NCBI GenBank assembly: GCA_002682825.1
Contig: NOKP01000010.1
Location: forward strand, 124,001-188,000
Direction: 5' to 3'
Source: Neonectria sp. B-13
Lineage: Eukaryota > Ascomycota > Sordariomycetes > Hypocreales > Nectriaceae
DNA: 64,000 nucleotides
The notes under the pieces are model-generated. The model saw only the letters and a program-made list of their open reading frames with translations, was not told the DNA's origin and did not search any database. This document shows, piece by piece, positions 34,701-46,035 of this stretch (positions are counted from its first letter, which is position 1; the number at the start of each line of letters is the position of its first letter). The position numbers and the translations under genes were made by a program.

Positions 34701-37225
34701 GCAACCCACGCGGGCTGGGCTGGGGGTGGTGCGGCGGCGCCCTGGGCCCGGCCCCAAGGCTCTTAGCCCTGGGGAGTTGAGATGTGCGTGCTGGGGCATC
34801 TCTGCAGGGTTCCAGGACAGTACGTACCTCGGTGCTGTCGATGTGATGGAGTGTGCGTCAACAACAAGCATGAGCCTCTGAGGTTTGTTGTTGGGCACTG
34901 GCCCGGATTGGGGGATCTGAAGACGCGCCACCGGCCGGGACTTCCCCTTCACCCCAGAGAGACCAGGGCACCCATCCCTACCAGTCTTCCAGCGAGCCCC
35001 TACAGCACAAGTCAAGATACGATGTGCCGTAGGGGGTGGCCAGGCATCGTCGCGCCTCTCAAGACAGCCTGGAACGCAAATCCTGTTCGTCGCTTTGGTG
35101 TCCTATGCACACACGTTTGGCTCTTTGGGATGCTGATCTCGATAGGCGGCGCAATATGTCCGGTCGCACCACATGCCCAGGGGCACTCCCCATGTCTGGC
35201 AAAGCCCTCGTCGTGTGGTCGGTCACCTTTTTGCTGAATCTGGATTCACCAAGACCATGTCTCAGGGAGTCAGGGTACATGATCTCCCTCCCAATCTCAC
35301 GTGATGGCAATCCTGTCAATGTTTGGATGAACAAATGCGCTAACCCGGAAGGAGACTAACGGGCCAGGGACAGCCATAGCATTCTCGAGGTTGTCTCTCC
35401 TTGGAGAGATGGCAGGTTGATTTGAACATCTCGGTACGGGGAACTTTGACCTCCCTACGACCCAAGTTCCTGATGTACCTTGGTCTTGGAAATCTTCAAC
35501 CAAAGCCTGGGCTTTGCCCCTATGACGGAAAAGGACATGCGTCATCCTCGCCCTCACTAAGATCTGTACTTTTCCCTTTCCAACACCTTCATCGCTCTCT
35601 CCGTTCAAGCCAGACGCGTCGTAAAGATGCGACCGCGAGGGCTATGATGCGGCAAGTGGCTTGCTTGCCGTGCCTCGCCCTGCACGACATTACACCTCCG
35701 CTGCCCCACTTGCTCATCTTCAGACGTTGGTGCTTTGTGCTGAGCAACTACCAACCATTTCCAGCCAATCAGGATTCGTCTGGAATCGCCAAATCACATT
35801 GGTTTCGAGGTCTCGAAAACAAGGTACGTATCCGTACCTTGATACCTGATCTCCCTGGCGCAGGGTCGCCCTCCCGAGGCCACCGAATATTCACCGACTG
35901 TCACAATCCACGTCTCCCCATTCGATGTCTCCAACAGCCCACTCTGGCCCTGCGCCCGTCTTTCTTTTCATCCACCTAAGCGGGCACCTCCCAGGTCCGG
36001 CGGATCCCCAAGTCCCGAGCACGAGTGAGGAGTTGTCGCCAAACTGAAACGTCGTCACTTCCCAAGACCACGGCTGGCTTTCGATGGCTCTCAGCATGGA
36101 CTTATTTGTTCACACGGCGGATCATGCTCGGCACTTCACACAAGTCTCCGCCAGCTGCCATGTTATCAGGCTGACAACGAAAAGGCTGCCTAGTCGAACG
36201 TATGAGCATCCCAGAAAGCCAAGTAGCTTTCAGCCTTTTCTGCTAGGACTCGAGGAAGTGACGGGTCTGCTCCTATCCGCCAGTCATTTGATGCCGAAGC
36301 ACTGTTACGCGGTGCAGGTCAAGGAAACATGCATTGCGATTCCGCAAGTGCATCATTGACAAAGACTGACCTCGCGTCGTGGCGTTGCTACATGCACTAC
36401 GTCCTGTAGCTCCACATGCTGGAGGCTGCTTACTTCGTTCGTTGCTAATATATGTGAACCACCAATCTTCAAGCGGCAATATACCACGATGGGTTTACTT
36501 TGTTGTAGTTGGACCAGCACCATCTATCAAGCTTGTTTAAGGCGTAATCGGCGTAACACGCCAGCGTGCTCGCTAGATGTGGCATCAGCTGTCAGAGGCG
36601 ATGGCCGTCACACAAGAGGTCGCAACATGACCAGAGAGTCGCTCTAGGACCATAGATAGACACCTTGAATCGCAAGCAGGGGTAGTGTCGAACCCCAGAC
36701 AGGCTCCCAATATTTCCGACGGCCCGTTTCCAGGGAGCTTCGCTGTTAGGCCAGGACTTCAAGGGGGGATTAAATTCCACACAATGCTGCAGCTCAGGGG
36801 TTAGAAGATGCAGACCCCACTGTAGCCTGCTAACACCGATCCTCCAGTTCAGGGATGCAAATTGGGAATTTATGCCTGAGGCCAACAGGGCCACCCCGGT
36901 ACTGTAGCGGCCTAAGCCCCGTTGAGGCTGGAGAGGACAGACAACGCGCATCCTGGAGAATCAAAGGGGAAGAAGAAGAGCCGAGTGCCCGCGCCAACGC
37001 CAACGCCAACACCAATACCTGCGAATATTCTCATGAGGGAGCCCGAGCCGAGTCGTCCACGAGATCTTTTATCAGCTGATCAACCCCGAAAACTACGACG
37101 TCATCGCCCTCCGGGTCGCAGCTTTCGCGTCCACCATCACCGTTGCTACCCATAGCCACCGCCAACCTCTACCGAAACGCCCTTTGGCCATCTTGCGAAC
37201 CTCACCCCCCAGAACCTTCGCCGCC
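31752..37225. other. Very long intergenic region (5.5 kb)
   Basis: No gene found between the WD40 gene start and the TMEM115-like gene start. Short direct repeats occur: GTCAAG x3 near 33,880 and GGCAGACA x3 at 34,001-34,024. An 11-G run lies near 31,677. Open frames up to about 190 codons exist, but they lack similarity, splice partners and codon bias. It could hold long promoters or a non-coding transcript. Confidence 0.5.
34001..34024 (+). repeat. Tandem repeat (GGCAGACA)3
   Basis: Three perfect 8-bp copies in intergenic DNA. Confidence 0.8.
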
Positions 37226-38376
37226 ATGCCACCAAGGATAAACATCCCGCCCGTCACTCGAATCCTGCTCATCGGGCTATTCGCACAGTCCCTCCTCAGC
37301 ACGGCCATCCGCTACCGCCAATGGACCGAGAACACCAAGATTGTCATTCCCTACCTGACGCTGGTGCCGCAGCTCTCCATCATCTATCCCTGGACCTTCC
37401 TGACCACCACCCTCGTCGAGAGCAACGTTTTCAACCTTTCCATTGGCCTCGCAACACTGTACTATGGCGGCCGCTACCTTGAGAGAGCTTGGTCGTCTGC
37501 CGAGCTGGCCAAGTTCATCGCCCTCGTCGCTCTCGTTCCCAACTTCCTGACCCTCTGTGTCATGGTCCTCTGCTTCACCCTGACGCGCAATGAGAGCTGG
37601 ACGTATGTGCCTCCCTTGTCCTTTACCAACATCGGAATTTCTACTAACCAGCGGCTCTGCCAATCAGTCTGACCGTCATCGCCGGAACAATCCCCGTTCA
37701 GATATCGTTCCTCGTCGCCTTCAGCCAGCTCGTCCCGGCCCATACCGTAACCCTCTTCCGCGGCATCTTGTCTCTAAGAGTCCCCCGGTTCCCGCTGGTC
37801 TACATCGGTGTCGTCTTGCTCTTATCGCTCACCCCTCTGCTTCCCCGAGCTTCCTTCTGGCTCGCTGTGTTTGGGTTCCTCACCAGCTGGACGTACCTGC
37901 GATTCTACAAGACCGTCTTCCCCGACCTCGAATCCTCCCAGCCCGCCTCCCTCCGTGGCGATTCAAGCGAGACCTTTGCTTTTGCCGAGTTCTTCCCCAG
38001 TCCCGTCAAGCCCCTCGTCGCCGCTCTCTCCGACCAGATCTTCGCCGTGTTGGTGGCCATGAGGGTTTGCACCCCCTTCCCACTAGCCGCGGACATGTCC
38101 CGGAACGACAACATGCTCCACCGGGGCGCCCCAGGAGGCGCCAGAGCAGAAGCCGAGAGAAGGAGAGCGATTGCCCTCAGGGCTTTGGATCAGCGACTTC
38201 ATGCGGCGACAGGCAACCATTCGTCACGAGCGCAGCCCTCCAGTCAACAACCAACAGGTCCGACAGTGCAGACTCAGCCGCAACCTGCAACGCAAACAGC
38301 CATGACGTCGCAACCCGGTCCCATGTTGGGCGAGACCAAGTTCGAGCCGGACCATGACGACTCCGGGAAGAGCTGA
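37226..38376 (+). CDS. TMEM115-like (DUF1751) rhomboid-fold integral membrane protein
   Basis: Two exons, 37226-37602 and 37668-38376 (intron of 65 nt, ACTAAC branch), give 361 aa. At least five hydrophobic segments lie in the first 215 residues. The conserved stretch WTFLTTTLVESNVFNLSIGLATLYYGGRYLERAW resembles rhomboid transmembrane helices 1-3, but I see no Gly-x-Ser-x-Gly serine motif or His partner that would make it a protease. A second half with SLRVPRFPLVYI and SWTYLRFYK is typical of the TMEM115 family. The C-terminal 120 residues are hydrophilic, with an Arg/Ala-rich helix (AEAERRRAIALRALDQRL) and a Gln/Pro-rich tail. Family members sit in the Golgi and influence retrograde transport. 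That role is inferred here. Confidence 0.85.
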
Positions 38377-38827
38377 GCCAGTGCATCGCACGGCATGTAA
38401 CATATATGATATGATGTCAGCGTGTCTGGTGAACGAATTTACTAATATCAAGGGACAAAGGTTGGCCGGGGAGTCGGACAACTGGTGATGAAACGGATGG
38501 AAAAGGAGGGCAGCGTTTCTGCGCGAGTGATGATTTTATTAGACAGGCAACTCATGATCTAAATCAGATCACTGAGTGTTCCGCGGTGTCCTGGGCATAT
38601 ATCCCCTGTTACGTTTTTATCATGGGACCTGGGTCAGGCCTGACCTTTGCAGTCTGATAGTGTGTAGGGTAAGATAGATACCAACATGATGAACAATACC
38701 ACGAGTAGTTTAAGTCATATCGAACTGTTGTCTAGTGAAGCCCACAGAATCACCAAAACAAAAAGAAAAGAGGAAGGAAAAAAGAAAGCCTCGCGTTGCT
38801 CGCAATCGTGATCATATGTATAGGAAT
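38377..38827. other. 3' flank of the TMEM115-like gene
   Basis: 451 bp, AT-richer than coding DNA, ending at tRNA-Lys. A TTTTTT run on the minus strand (near 38,780) lies about 45 nt past the tRNA 3' end and may end Pol III transcription. Confidence 0.5.
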
Positions 38828-38910
38828 AGCCCGATGCGGGGGTCGAACCCGCAACCTTGAGATTGCGTACTCGTAAGAGTCTCACGCTCTACCGATTGAG
38901 CTAACCGGGC
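38828..38910 (-). tRNA. tRNA-Lys(CTT) with a 10-nt intron
   Basis: Read on the minus strand it starts GCCCGGTTAGCTCAATCGG (acceptor stem and A box) and ends GGTTCGACCCCCGCATCGGGCT (B box and acceptor stem). The anticodon stem TGAGA/TCTCA encloses CTCTTA, a 10-nt insert and A. Removing the insert leaves a 7-nt loop CTCTTAA with anticodon CTT. The intron sits at the canonical position 37/38. Mature length is 73 nt including the discriminator base. Confidence 0.95.
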
Positions 38911-39920
38911 GCGACTCTTATTGGTTGATACTGAACGGCTTCGAAATCTACTTTTTGAAGCTCACAGTGGATGCTTCTGCTGGTCAGGTTGGGTTTTAGG
39001 TGGTTTTATGATGACGTAGATAGAATGAGGTTTGTGTAGGACGTCGATGATGTTACTTGAGGGGAATATCCCATCGATCACTTTGCTAACTGAACTTTTG
39101 TTGAGATCATCCCTTGATTTGGCAAAGGTCAGTATAGGTTAGCGTGAGTTGACAGGAGCTCGGTGAATATGTTCTGCTCTTCATTATCTGCAGAATGGCC
39201 GACTTCGGTTTCCGTGTCTCACCAATGTGGCATTTGTCGTCGTAGGTGTCGAAGGCCGCCATGGTGGTTTTAGGGGGGATCATGGACTCTGCGTCTTCGG
39301 TTGTATCTGGCAAGCTAGGTGGTGGCGCTTGTCGTGATTCCCCTTGAGGTATCGAGTTAGCTGGCCGGAGTACTGTAGACGCGATCGATGAGCGTCTTGG
39401 GCCAGTCTCGATGGGTGCATAAGACGAACAAGATGGAGCAACTGCGCCGATAGAAAATGGAACTGGCATCACCCAGCTATGCAAGGGAGAGTAAGCACAT
39501 GTACGGAGATTGATAAGCCAAAATCGAAGTTGCGGTCAAAGGTGCAGGGTAACTTAGATGCCACCTTGGACGTCATTCCCGAGATCGGATCGAGACACCC
39601 GGACGCCGGACGGCCAGGGGTTGCACACGCTGTGGCCAATAGGAGACACGTAATTTCCATAGCATCATTCACAGCCTCCATGTTCGTATCCTCGCGCCGC
39701 GAGCGGACGTGGGAGTTGGCAACGTGGAGGCTCGCAAGCGTGGGGATTCGATTCGATTCATCATTCTAGGCTCTACCTGCTCCTAGATGAGTTGAGGAGA
39801 CTGGAAATTCAAAGCCGCTCTTCCTTGGCAGGGACACAGCCATCGCCAACCCTCACTCACACCTGCTTAACAACACCTGCTTGACGGTCAACGACGGAGA
39901 ATCAAAGACCAAGAAAGACC
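38911..39920. other. Spacer between tRNA-Lys and the ferric-reductase-like gene
   Basis: About 1.0 kb that includes a weak minus-strand gene candidate (39,107-39,681, separate entry) and the promoter of the reductase gene. Confidence 0.45.
39107..39681 (-). CDS. Weak candidate: small two-exon protein, possibly secreted
   Basis: An ATG at 39,681 opens a frame that can be spliced (exons 39554-39681 and 39107-39476, 77-nt intron with donor GTTACC and acceptor ATAG) to 165 aa. The N-terminal MEITCLLLATACATPG, from the second Met, could be a short signal sequence. The rest is Ser/Pro/Thr-rich, with a few Cys and no motif I know. Evidence is only frame continuity and a possible signal peptide. It may equally be the non-coding 5' flank of the neighbouring gene. 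Confidence 0.22.
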
Positions 39921-41690
39921 ATGGACTGGCCGTACCACTTCGTCACCCTCAGCGACGAGGAGAAAGACGCCCGGCGCGCCGCAATCGACCACCACGCGGC
40001 CCTCGCCTTCTGGTCGGCCTTCGCCCCGGCGGCGGCGCTCCTGGTGGTCCGCGCCGTGGCCCGCGTGCGCCGGGCCCGCCGGGGCCACTATCGCGAGGTG
40101 CCCAACTCGCCGGCGCTCAAGGCCCAGCGGCGCTCGTGGGCCGGCGACGTCGTCCGGCGCTGGGGACGGCTGCAGTGGTGGCTGGGCGAGGACGTCTTCT
40201 TCCTCGGCGCGCATTGGGGCCATCGCGACGAGTGGGTTGGCGGCGTGGCGTGGATGGCCTGGCTGTTGGTGTTGTGTGTTCGCGGCACGGGGGATGGTCA
40301 GTCAACTCGACTCATCTCGACTTCATGCTACACCAATTGGCTCTGATATCGCCTGCTAACACCTCGTCCAGACTACCTCCATCTCACCAAGCGCTTCGGC
40401 GCCATCGCAACCTCGCAGTTGCCGGTGCAGTACCTCCTCTCGCTCAAGTATCTCAGCCCCTTCGGCTACTTCTTCCGCTCGTCGCACGAGAAGCTCAACC
40501 GCTACCACCGCGTGCTCGGACGGCTGATCTACCTGCTGCTGGTGCTGCACGCCATCTTCTACAACGTCTTCTTCATCGAGGCCGGCATCTGGCTCAAGCG
40601 CTTCTTCGCCTACGTCGTCTTCGCCGGCGTCGTGGCCTTCGCCCTGCTGAACACGCTCAACGGCACGTCCATGGCCTTCATGCGCCAGCAGTCTTACCGG
40701 CTTTTCTTCGTCATCCACCTCACGGCCGCCTTCCTCGTGCCGCCGCTCATCTTCTTCCACGCCGAGTCGGCCAGGGTCTACGTCTGCGTGGCCATTGGCT
40801 GTCTCGTGCTGGACCTCGCCGCCCGGAAGCTGACCACCGTCACCGCGCCGGCCGTCGTCGAGGCGATTCCCGGCACCGACCTCGTCAAGATCTCGGCCTC
40901 GATGCCGGCCAAGAACATCCTCAAGTTCAAGTCCCACCCCGGAGCGCATCTCTACCTCAACCTGCCGCCCTCGTCCCGGCCTAGCGCCGACCCCTTGTCC
41001 ACGGGCAGCCTCCTCTTCGAGTTCCTCTACAACCCATTCACCGTCGTCTCCGTCAATGAAGAATCCGGCGACTTGACCTTTGTCGCCCGCACCAGAACTG
41101 GACCCATGACAACTCGCCTCGCCGAGTTCGCAGCTGCCGGTGTTCCCTCAACCCCCGAGGGCAGAATCCCCCTCTGCATCGAAGGCCCCTACGGCGCCGT
41201 GGGAAAGACCTTTTCTGACCTTCTAGACCCCGCCATCAGTCGCATCCTCCTCGTGGCTGGCGGTGTTGGTGCCACGTTCGCCGTGCCCATCTACCATGCA
41301 ATCCTCTCCGACAGTCCAGCCGCCCGTGTCCAGTTTGTCTGGGCCATCCGCTCTCCCGGCGAAGCGACCTGGGCTCCCTCGGACGCCACGGGAAAGAGCC
41401 TCATCAGCGACGATCAAGTCCATCTCTTCCTCACCGGTGACATGGGCGCCTCCAACGCGGCGAGCAGCGGAGACATCCAGATGGACTCACCGCACCGCAA
41501 TGCTCAAAACCCGAACCGGCCCAATTTCCAGAAAATCGTCGACGACACCTTCAAGGCTGCGCCCAACGGAAAAGTTGCCGTGCTGGTCTGCGGGCCGGCT
41601 CAGATGGCGACGGAGCTGCGACGGTGCATCACGCCCTGGGTCATGAAGGGCCGGGATGTATGGTGGCATAACGAGAGCTTCGGGTGGTGA
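39921..41690 (+). CDS. Ferric-reductase-like transmembrane oxidoreductase (FRE/NOX superfamily)
   Basis: Two exons, 39921-40296 and 40372-41690 (intron of 75 nt, branch CTAAC), encode 564 aa. The ferric-reductase domain has both haem-binding pairs with exact H-x13-H spacing: HRVLGRLIYLLLVLH and HLTAAFLVPPLIFFH. The FAD-binding loop reads NPFTVVSV, with Asn where most members have His in HPxTxxS. The NADPH-binding loop is GGVGATFAVPIYH, and the C-terminal part has LVCGPAQMATEL and ends NESFGW. It should move electrons from NADPH through FAD and two b-type haems across a membrane, to Fe3+/Cu2+ or O2. The long hydrophilic N terminus before the second membrane segment is unusual. GC content here is high (about 65-70%). 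Which acceptor it uses cannot be told. No EF-hand is present, so a NoxC-type enzyme is unlikely. Confidence 0.88.
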
Positions 41691-42374
41691 GCGGAACTAC
41701 CAAGCTGGCGTTCGGACGGCTGTTTTAGATGAGCAGGTGTTTGCTAGGATAAATTTGCTTTGTTGTTAGATGACATATTACGCCTTGTCCATTTAGAGCA
41801 TCATTCACAACATATTCTACCTACCATCGTTAAACATTAATTGCACAATTCATGATAACCTTTGACCTCTAATCCTTCAGTCTTTATCTCCCATGTTCAT
41901 TGGATCACAACTTTTTTGGACTCCTGTCCCGTGCATTCCCGAAACCTGCTAGTTCACAGCATTGAATATAGTTCAATATCCACGTTCTTGCTGTTCCCCC
42001 CAAGGGGCGCCACGCCTAACACCATTTATAAAGCTCCGACAGCGGTGATAGTCAAACAACATGATATTGCTAGGATATATGATACTTGATTCCATCCCGA
42101 AACCCGACTCGTCCTTCACTCATCCACTTCTCCCAGTAACACTTCTGCACCCGCCTACTTCGGCCTTCATGGCTTTTCAAGTTGCCCGAAAAAGCCAAAC
42201 AACTCCAATCTCTTCTGTGAGAGGGCCTTGGTCGAATTTGAGAGGCTTATATGCCTTGAACTAGGAAAAGAAAACATCAAAAACTCATGTGGAAAGCGAG
42301 GTTTCCCGTCATCAAGGTGAGCAGAACAACGACGCCAAATGACTCCTCCGACCTTCTTGCCTCAGAAACAACAA
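41691..42374. other. Convergent 3' flanks of the reductase and nab3 genes
   Basis: 684 bp, AT-rich compared with the coding DNA on both sides. No gene is seen. Confidence 0.55.
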
Positions 42375-45112
42375 CTACTGTCGCCACCGGGCCAATTGTG
42401 CCATAATGTTCTGGACTTGGACCGCAGAATCGCCATTGGCGGCTCCACCGTTTGGTGCTTGTTGGGCTCCGTACGCCGCTCCATACGCTCCTTGAACAGC
42501 TGCCTGCTGCTGAGCTGCTGCATTACCCCCCAGACTTCCTAAGATCGCCTGGATATCAACCTGTGAAGCGCCTGCAACACCCGCATTTGACATGTGTTGC
42601 GCAGTAGCGCCTTGTCCGCTGGTTTGAATCGATGCTAGCAGCCGCTGGAGTGTGGCGTTATCAACCTGACCCATGAGACCGGCGACATCTGTTGCGTTGG
42701 CAGGAATATGCTGCGCATATTGGTTGGCTGGCTGGCCACCGGGGAACCCCCCCAGCTGTTGAGGCTGTCCAGCATATGGGTTTGCGTAACCAGCAGCACC
42801 ATATTGCTGGCTATATGCTGCTGTAGCGCCCGAGGCCTTGGCTCTCAAAATGACCTCTGCCGCTGTGGGAGGATCCAGGTCGACGTATTGATCGAACCGA
42901 ACGTTGCTCAAACCAGCGGAGCGGTCGAATGCCTGCACCGGAATTCTGCCAAGGCTCTGAGCCCGAAGATCAAGGTCTACAACCGCATGAACGCCCTCGG
43001 CGGCTTGTCGCTGGATGACTGCGTCCTTGGGGATTCTTGGGTGGAGGAACATAACCTCCGACTTCAGGCCCTTCGTCTTGAATGTTTGCTCGACCCAGTT
43101 GACAAAGTCTCGGTTGACATCTGGTTGAAGGATGATTTGGACATCGGGAACGTCGGCTCCGTATCGACGGGGAAGGTCAATCTCGGCCTCATGTCGAGGT
43201 CGCCCATAAGGACTGGGGCTTCTCCTTCTGTAGGATTCCTTGTCGTTGCGCGCATAGCTGCTGGGAGATCGCGATCTTCCTCTTCCGCGGCCACCGTCGT
43301 TAAATCCTCGGTCCCGGCTGTAACCTTCCTCCCTCTGATAATCGTTCCGACGAGGCGAATGGGTGCTGCGTCCTGGCCGGTAGTCGTCCCGGTTCTGGTG
43401 ATTCGATCGGTCATTTCGACGTCCACCATCGCGTCCGCCACCATCGCGGCCGCCACCATCACGTCCGCTACCATCACGCCCACCACCTTCACGTCCACTG
43501 CCATCGCGGCCGCTACTCTCTCGTCCTCCACCATCACGGCCGCGTCCTCGTTCCGGACTTCGGATTCTCTCTTTCTTGGATTTGTCCTGGACACGAGATA
43601 TTTCAAGATCTATCGATCGTTAGTTTTGGAGTGAACGGTATGCGAACGCGGGCCGGCCAACTCACGGATTCTGCGCCCCTTGATCTCAATTCCTTGCAGA
43701 TTCTCCAGGGCAGCGTGTCCTTCATCGAGAGTGTGATATTGCACAAACCCGTAGGCCGATTTAAGAGAAATCTGAGCGAGCCTTCCGAATCGGTGGAACA
43801 AATCAAATACATCACGCTTCGATACCTTGTCGCTTGAAAGATTGCCTGTAGAGAATATGTGAGCGCCGTTTTTGGACGCGCCAGACGCGGAGCGTGTACC
43901 AATAAAGAGACGAGAACCCTCGGGAAACCGGTCCCACTTGGCCTCGGACATGTACTGTCGCTCATCGGCCATGAACTGGTCCCATTGTCGCTGATAATCG
44001 GCATCTTGAGGTCTATCAGTAGCATACGCGGGAGAGTGGGGTGGATAGGGCGGGGCAGTCATGGATGTGATGGCGACAGATGCATTGAGACCAGTGGCGG
44101 CGACAGGCGGGAGGTTGCCCAATGCATCTGGAGAGAGTCCCGGTGCACCCGCAGCGACATAAGTAGAGGGCTGGCCCGGGGTTGGCGGGACGGCGACACT
44201 GGCTGGGATACTTGAACTTGAGGCGGATGGGTGGTGCTGCGAGGTATACGATTGGGATGCTGCTTGCGGCAACGGGGGCCTCGGGGGGAGGGAGGCAGAC
44301 GATGGGAGAACAGAGGATGCGCCGGCGGGCAATTCAGCCTTTGCGAACAAGGCAGATGGGTCATCGCTGGCGGTGGGTTCAGCGGGGGCAGTGAGGTCTG
44401 CCACGAGTCTCTGGATATCAGCCGACGGGTTGGGAGACCCGGCGGAGTTGGAGTCTGCACTGGCCGTGGAGGGAGAGGTCACCGACTGGAAGCCTGCTGG
44501 GTCCAGGTTGGGAGGATGCTCGGCCGACGTCGTCGACTCGTCGGGATGTGCTTCAAGGAGGACGGCGGCAAGGGCCGATACACCGGACTGAGCTTGTTGG
44601 GCTGAGGTGGATGGCGATTTAGGAGCGGCATGTGAGGTCTCTGATGGGTGGCTTGTCAAGTGTTCGGATGAAAGAGAAACTTGGTTGGATTCTCGGGGCA
44701 TTGATGATACATCTTCTGGCTGAATGTCCCCGCCTTCAACCTCCTCCAGGCCAATGGGGGAATCAAACGTCTTTGCGTAATCGTCATTGATGTCGGGCAG
44801 TTCCTGTTCCTCCTGAGGCGGCTGCTGGGGTTGGGCGGACGAGTCTTGGTCAACCTCGCCGTAAGGGTCGTTGAGGCTGTCGTCATCTACTACATCGTCA
44901 TCACCGGCGCCCACGAGGGGATCGAGGTCGAGATCGTTGCTAGCGGAGGCATTGGCGGCGACGGCGGCAGCAGCAGCAACCATGGCGTCGAGAGTGTCGA
45001 CCCTGTCTTGCAGCGCGGGAACCACCTGGGGTGCAACCGAGTGGACGGGCGAGGGGCTGATTGGGGAGAGGTTGGCAGTGGCCTGCAGCTCTGCCTCGGG
45101 CTCTGGCTTCAT
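42375..45112 (-). CDS. nab3: Nab3-like RNA-binding protein (RRM plus C-terminal domain)
   Basis: Three exons, 43900-45112, 43666-43845 and 42375-43609, give 875 aa. An N-terminal acidic and Ser/Pro/Gln-rich region of about 390 residues precedes one RRM (about 400-470) with RNP2 RLFIGNL and RNP1 SAYGFVQY. An Arg/Gly/Asp-rich repeat (GRDGGGRDG units, about 486-526) and an RS-like segment follow. A conserved domain at about 617-720 (DVPDVQIILQPDVNRDFVNW...) resembles the anticodon-binding-like fold, and the Ala/Gln-rich tail ends QNIMAQLARWRQ. The combination is that of yeast Nab3, which with Nrd1 and Sen1 terminates non-coding Pol II transcripts and recruits the exosome. The first intron (43846-43899) is 54 nt, divisible by three and free of stops. 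It cuts RNP2 between G and N, so both spliced and retained forms stay in frame. The second is 56 nt with CTAAC branch. Confidence 0.85.
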
Positions 45113-46035
45113 ATGAAGTTGGGGATTTTTGGAGGGTTGACTGGCAGCAGGACGCACGACGCAGAATGCGGGATGTGGGATGTAAAATGTGGGCTATGGG
45201 ACCGTGGGCGTGGAAAGCTTGAGAGCCGCAATCGCACAAGCGACAGCGAGTCAAGGGTTGCAGTCTAATGGAGACGGAGAATTGGAGCTCGTCTTGTCAG
45301 TGGACGGTGGAGGCGGCTGCGACGATCAACCAGGCGCAAGAAACGACCGGGATTTTGCTTGAGAGGATGTGGGCTTGCAGAGGGTAACAAGGAGGGCTGG
45401 AGGTTTGCAAATAAGCAAGCAAGCAAGCAAGCAAGCGAGCGAGGAAGTAGCCGTTTTGCGACGTCGGAGATGGGCGTGTCGCACGAGGGAGAAAGTGGGC
45501 TGGTGGGGGGATGGACCGGCGTGAGAGCACGAGAGAGAGCGAGAGAGAGATAGAGGCGGACAGAGAGGTGGACAAGAGAGGTAGAGAGGTGAGAGAAGAG
45601 TAAGGGAGAGAGAGATAGTAGGGTGCGAGAGACAGAGGCGGTAGTCAGAATGGAAGCCGAGCTGTCGCCAAGGGGTTCGTCAAGCGGCGACGGAGAATAT
45701 GATTGTCGTATTGGTGGCGAGAGGAAGAGTTGAAAGAGAGAAGGCTGGTTGGGAATCTTTGGATGAGGCTGACGGCGTAATTGGGCGCGCACGCAAAAAC
45801 CTGGCTGGAAAGGCGCTAGGCGATTTACGGTAAGGCGGTAAGGCACTGTGGTGCAGCAGCTTTGCGCCCCCGCCAGGCAAGCGGCAGGCCCCCAATTGAG
45901 CCACCGACCCAGCAGGAAACAGTTGCGACCGCTGGCGACCAGTTGCCGTTGCCTTTGCTAACAGGCAGTTTTGGTCTTTTGCAGCCTTCAAATCTGTCGA
46001 GTTAGGGCAAAAACAGCCCGACGCCTGATGCTACG
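45113..46035. promoter_or_regulatory. Divergent promoter of nab3 and the GGQ hydrolase
   Basis: 923 bp. The nab3 side is a long GA-rich (CT-rich on the minus strand) tract from about 45,480 to 45,620, a common leader feature in these fungi, plus an AAGC microsatellite at 45,413. No further gene is seen. Confidence 0.5.
45413..45436 (+). repeat. Tetranucleotide microsatellite (AAGC)6
   Basis: Six perfect AAGC units followed by GAGC variants, in the nab3 leader or promoter. Confidence 0.85.

Noticed and set aside
40356..40949. 197-codon minus-strand open frame, Glu/Asp/Val-rich
   Set aside because: Antisense of the GC-rich reductase exon. The sense strand has the haem and flavin motifs.
43064..43606. 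180-codon minus-strand frame rich in Met, Val and Ala
   Set aside because: It is a second frame over the Gly-Arg-Asp repeat of the Nab3-like gene. The first frame carries the RRM continuation and the conserved C-terminal domain.
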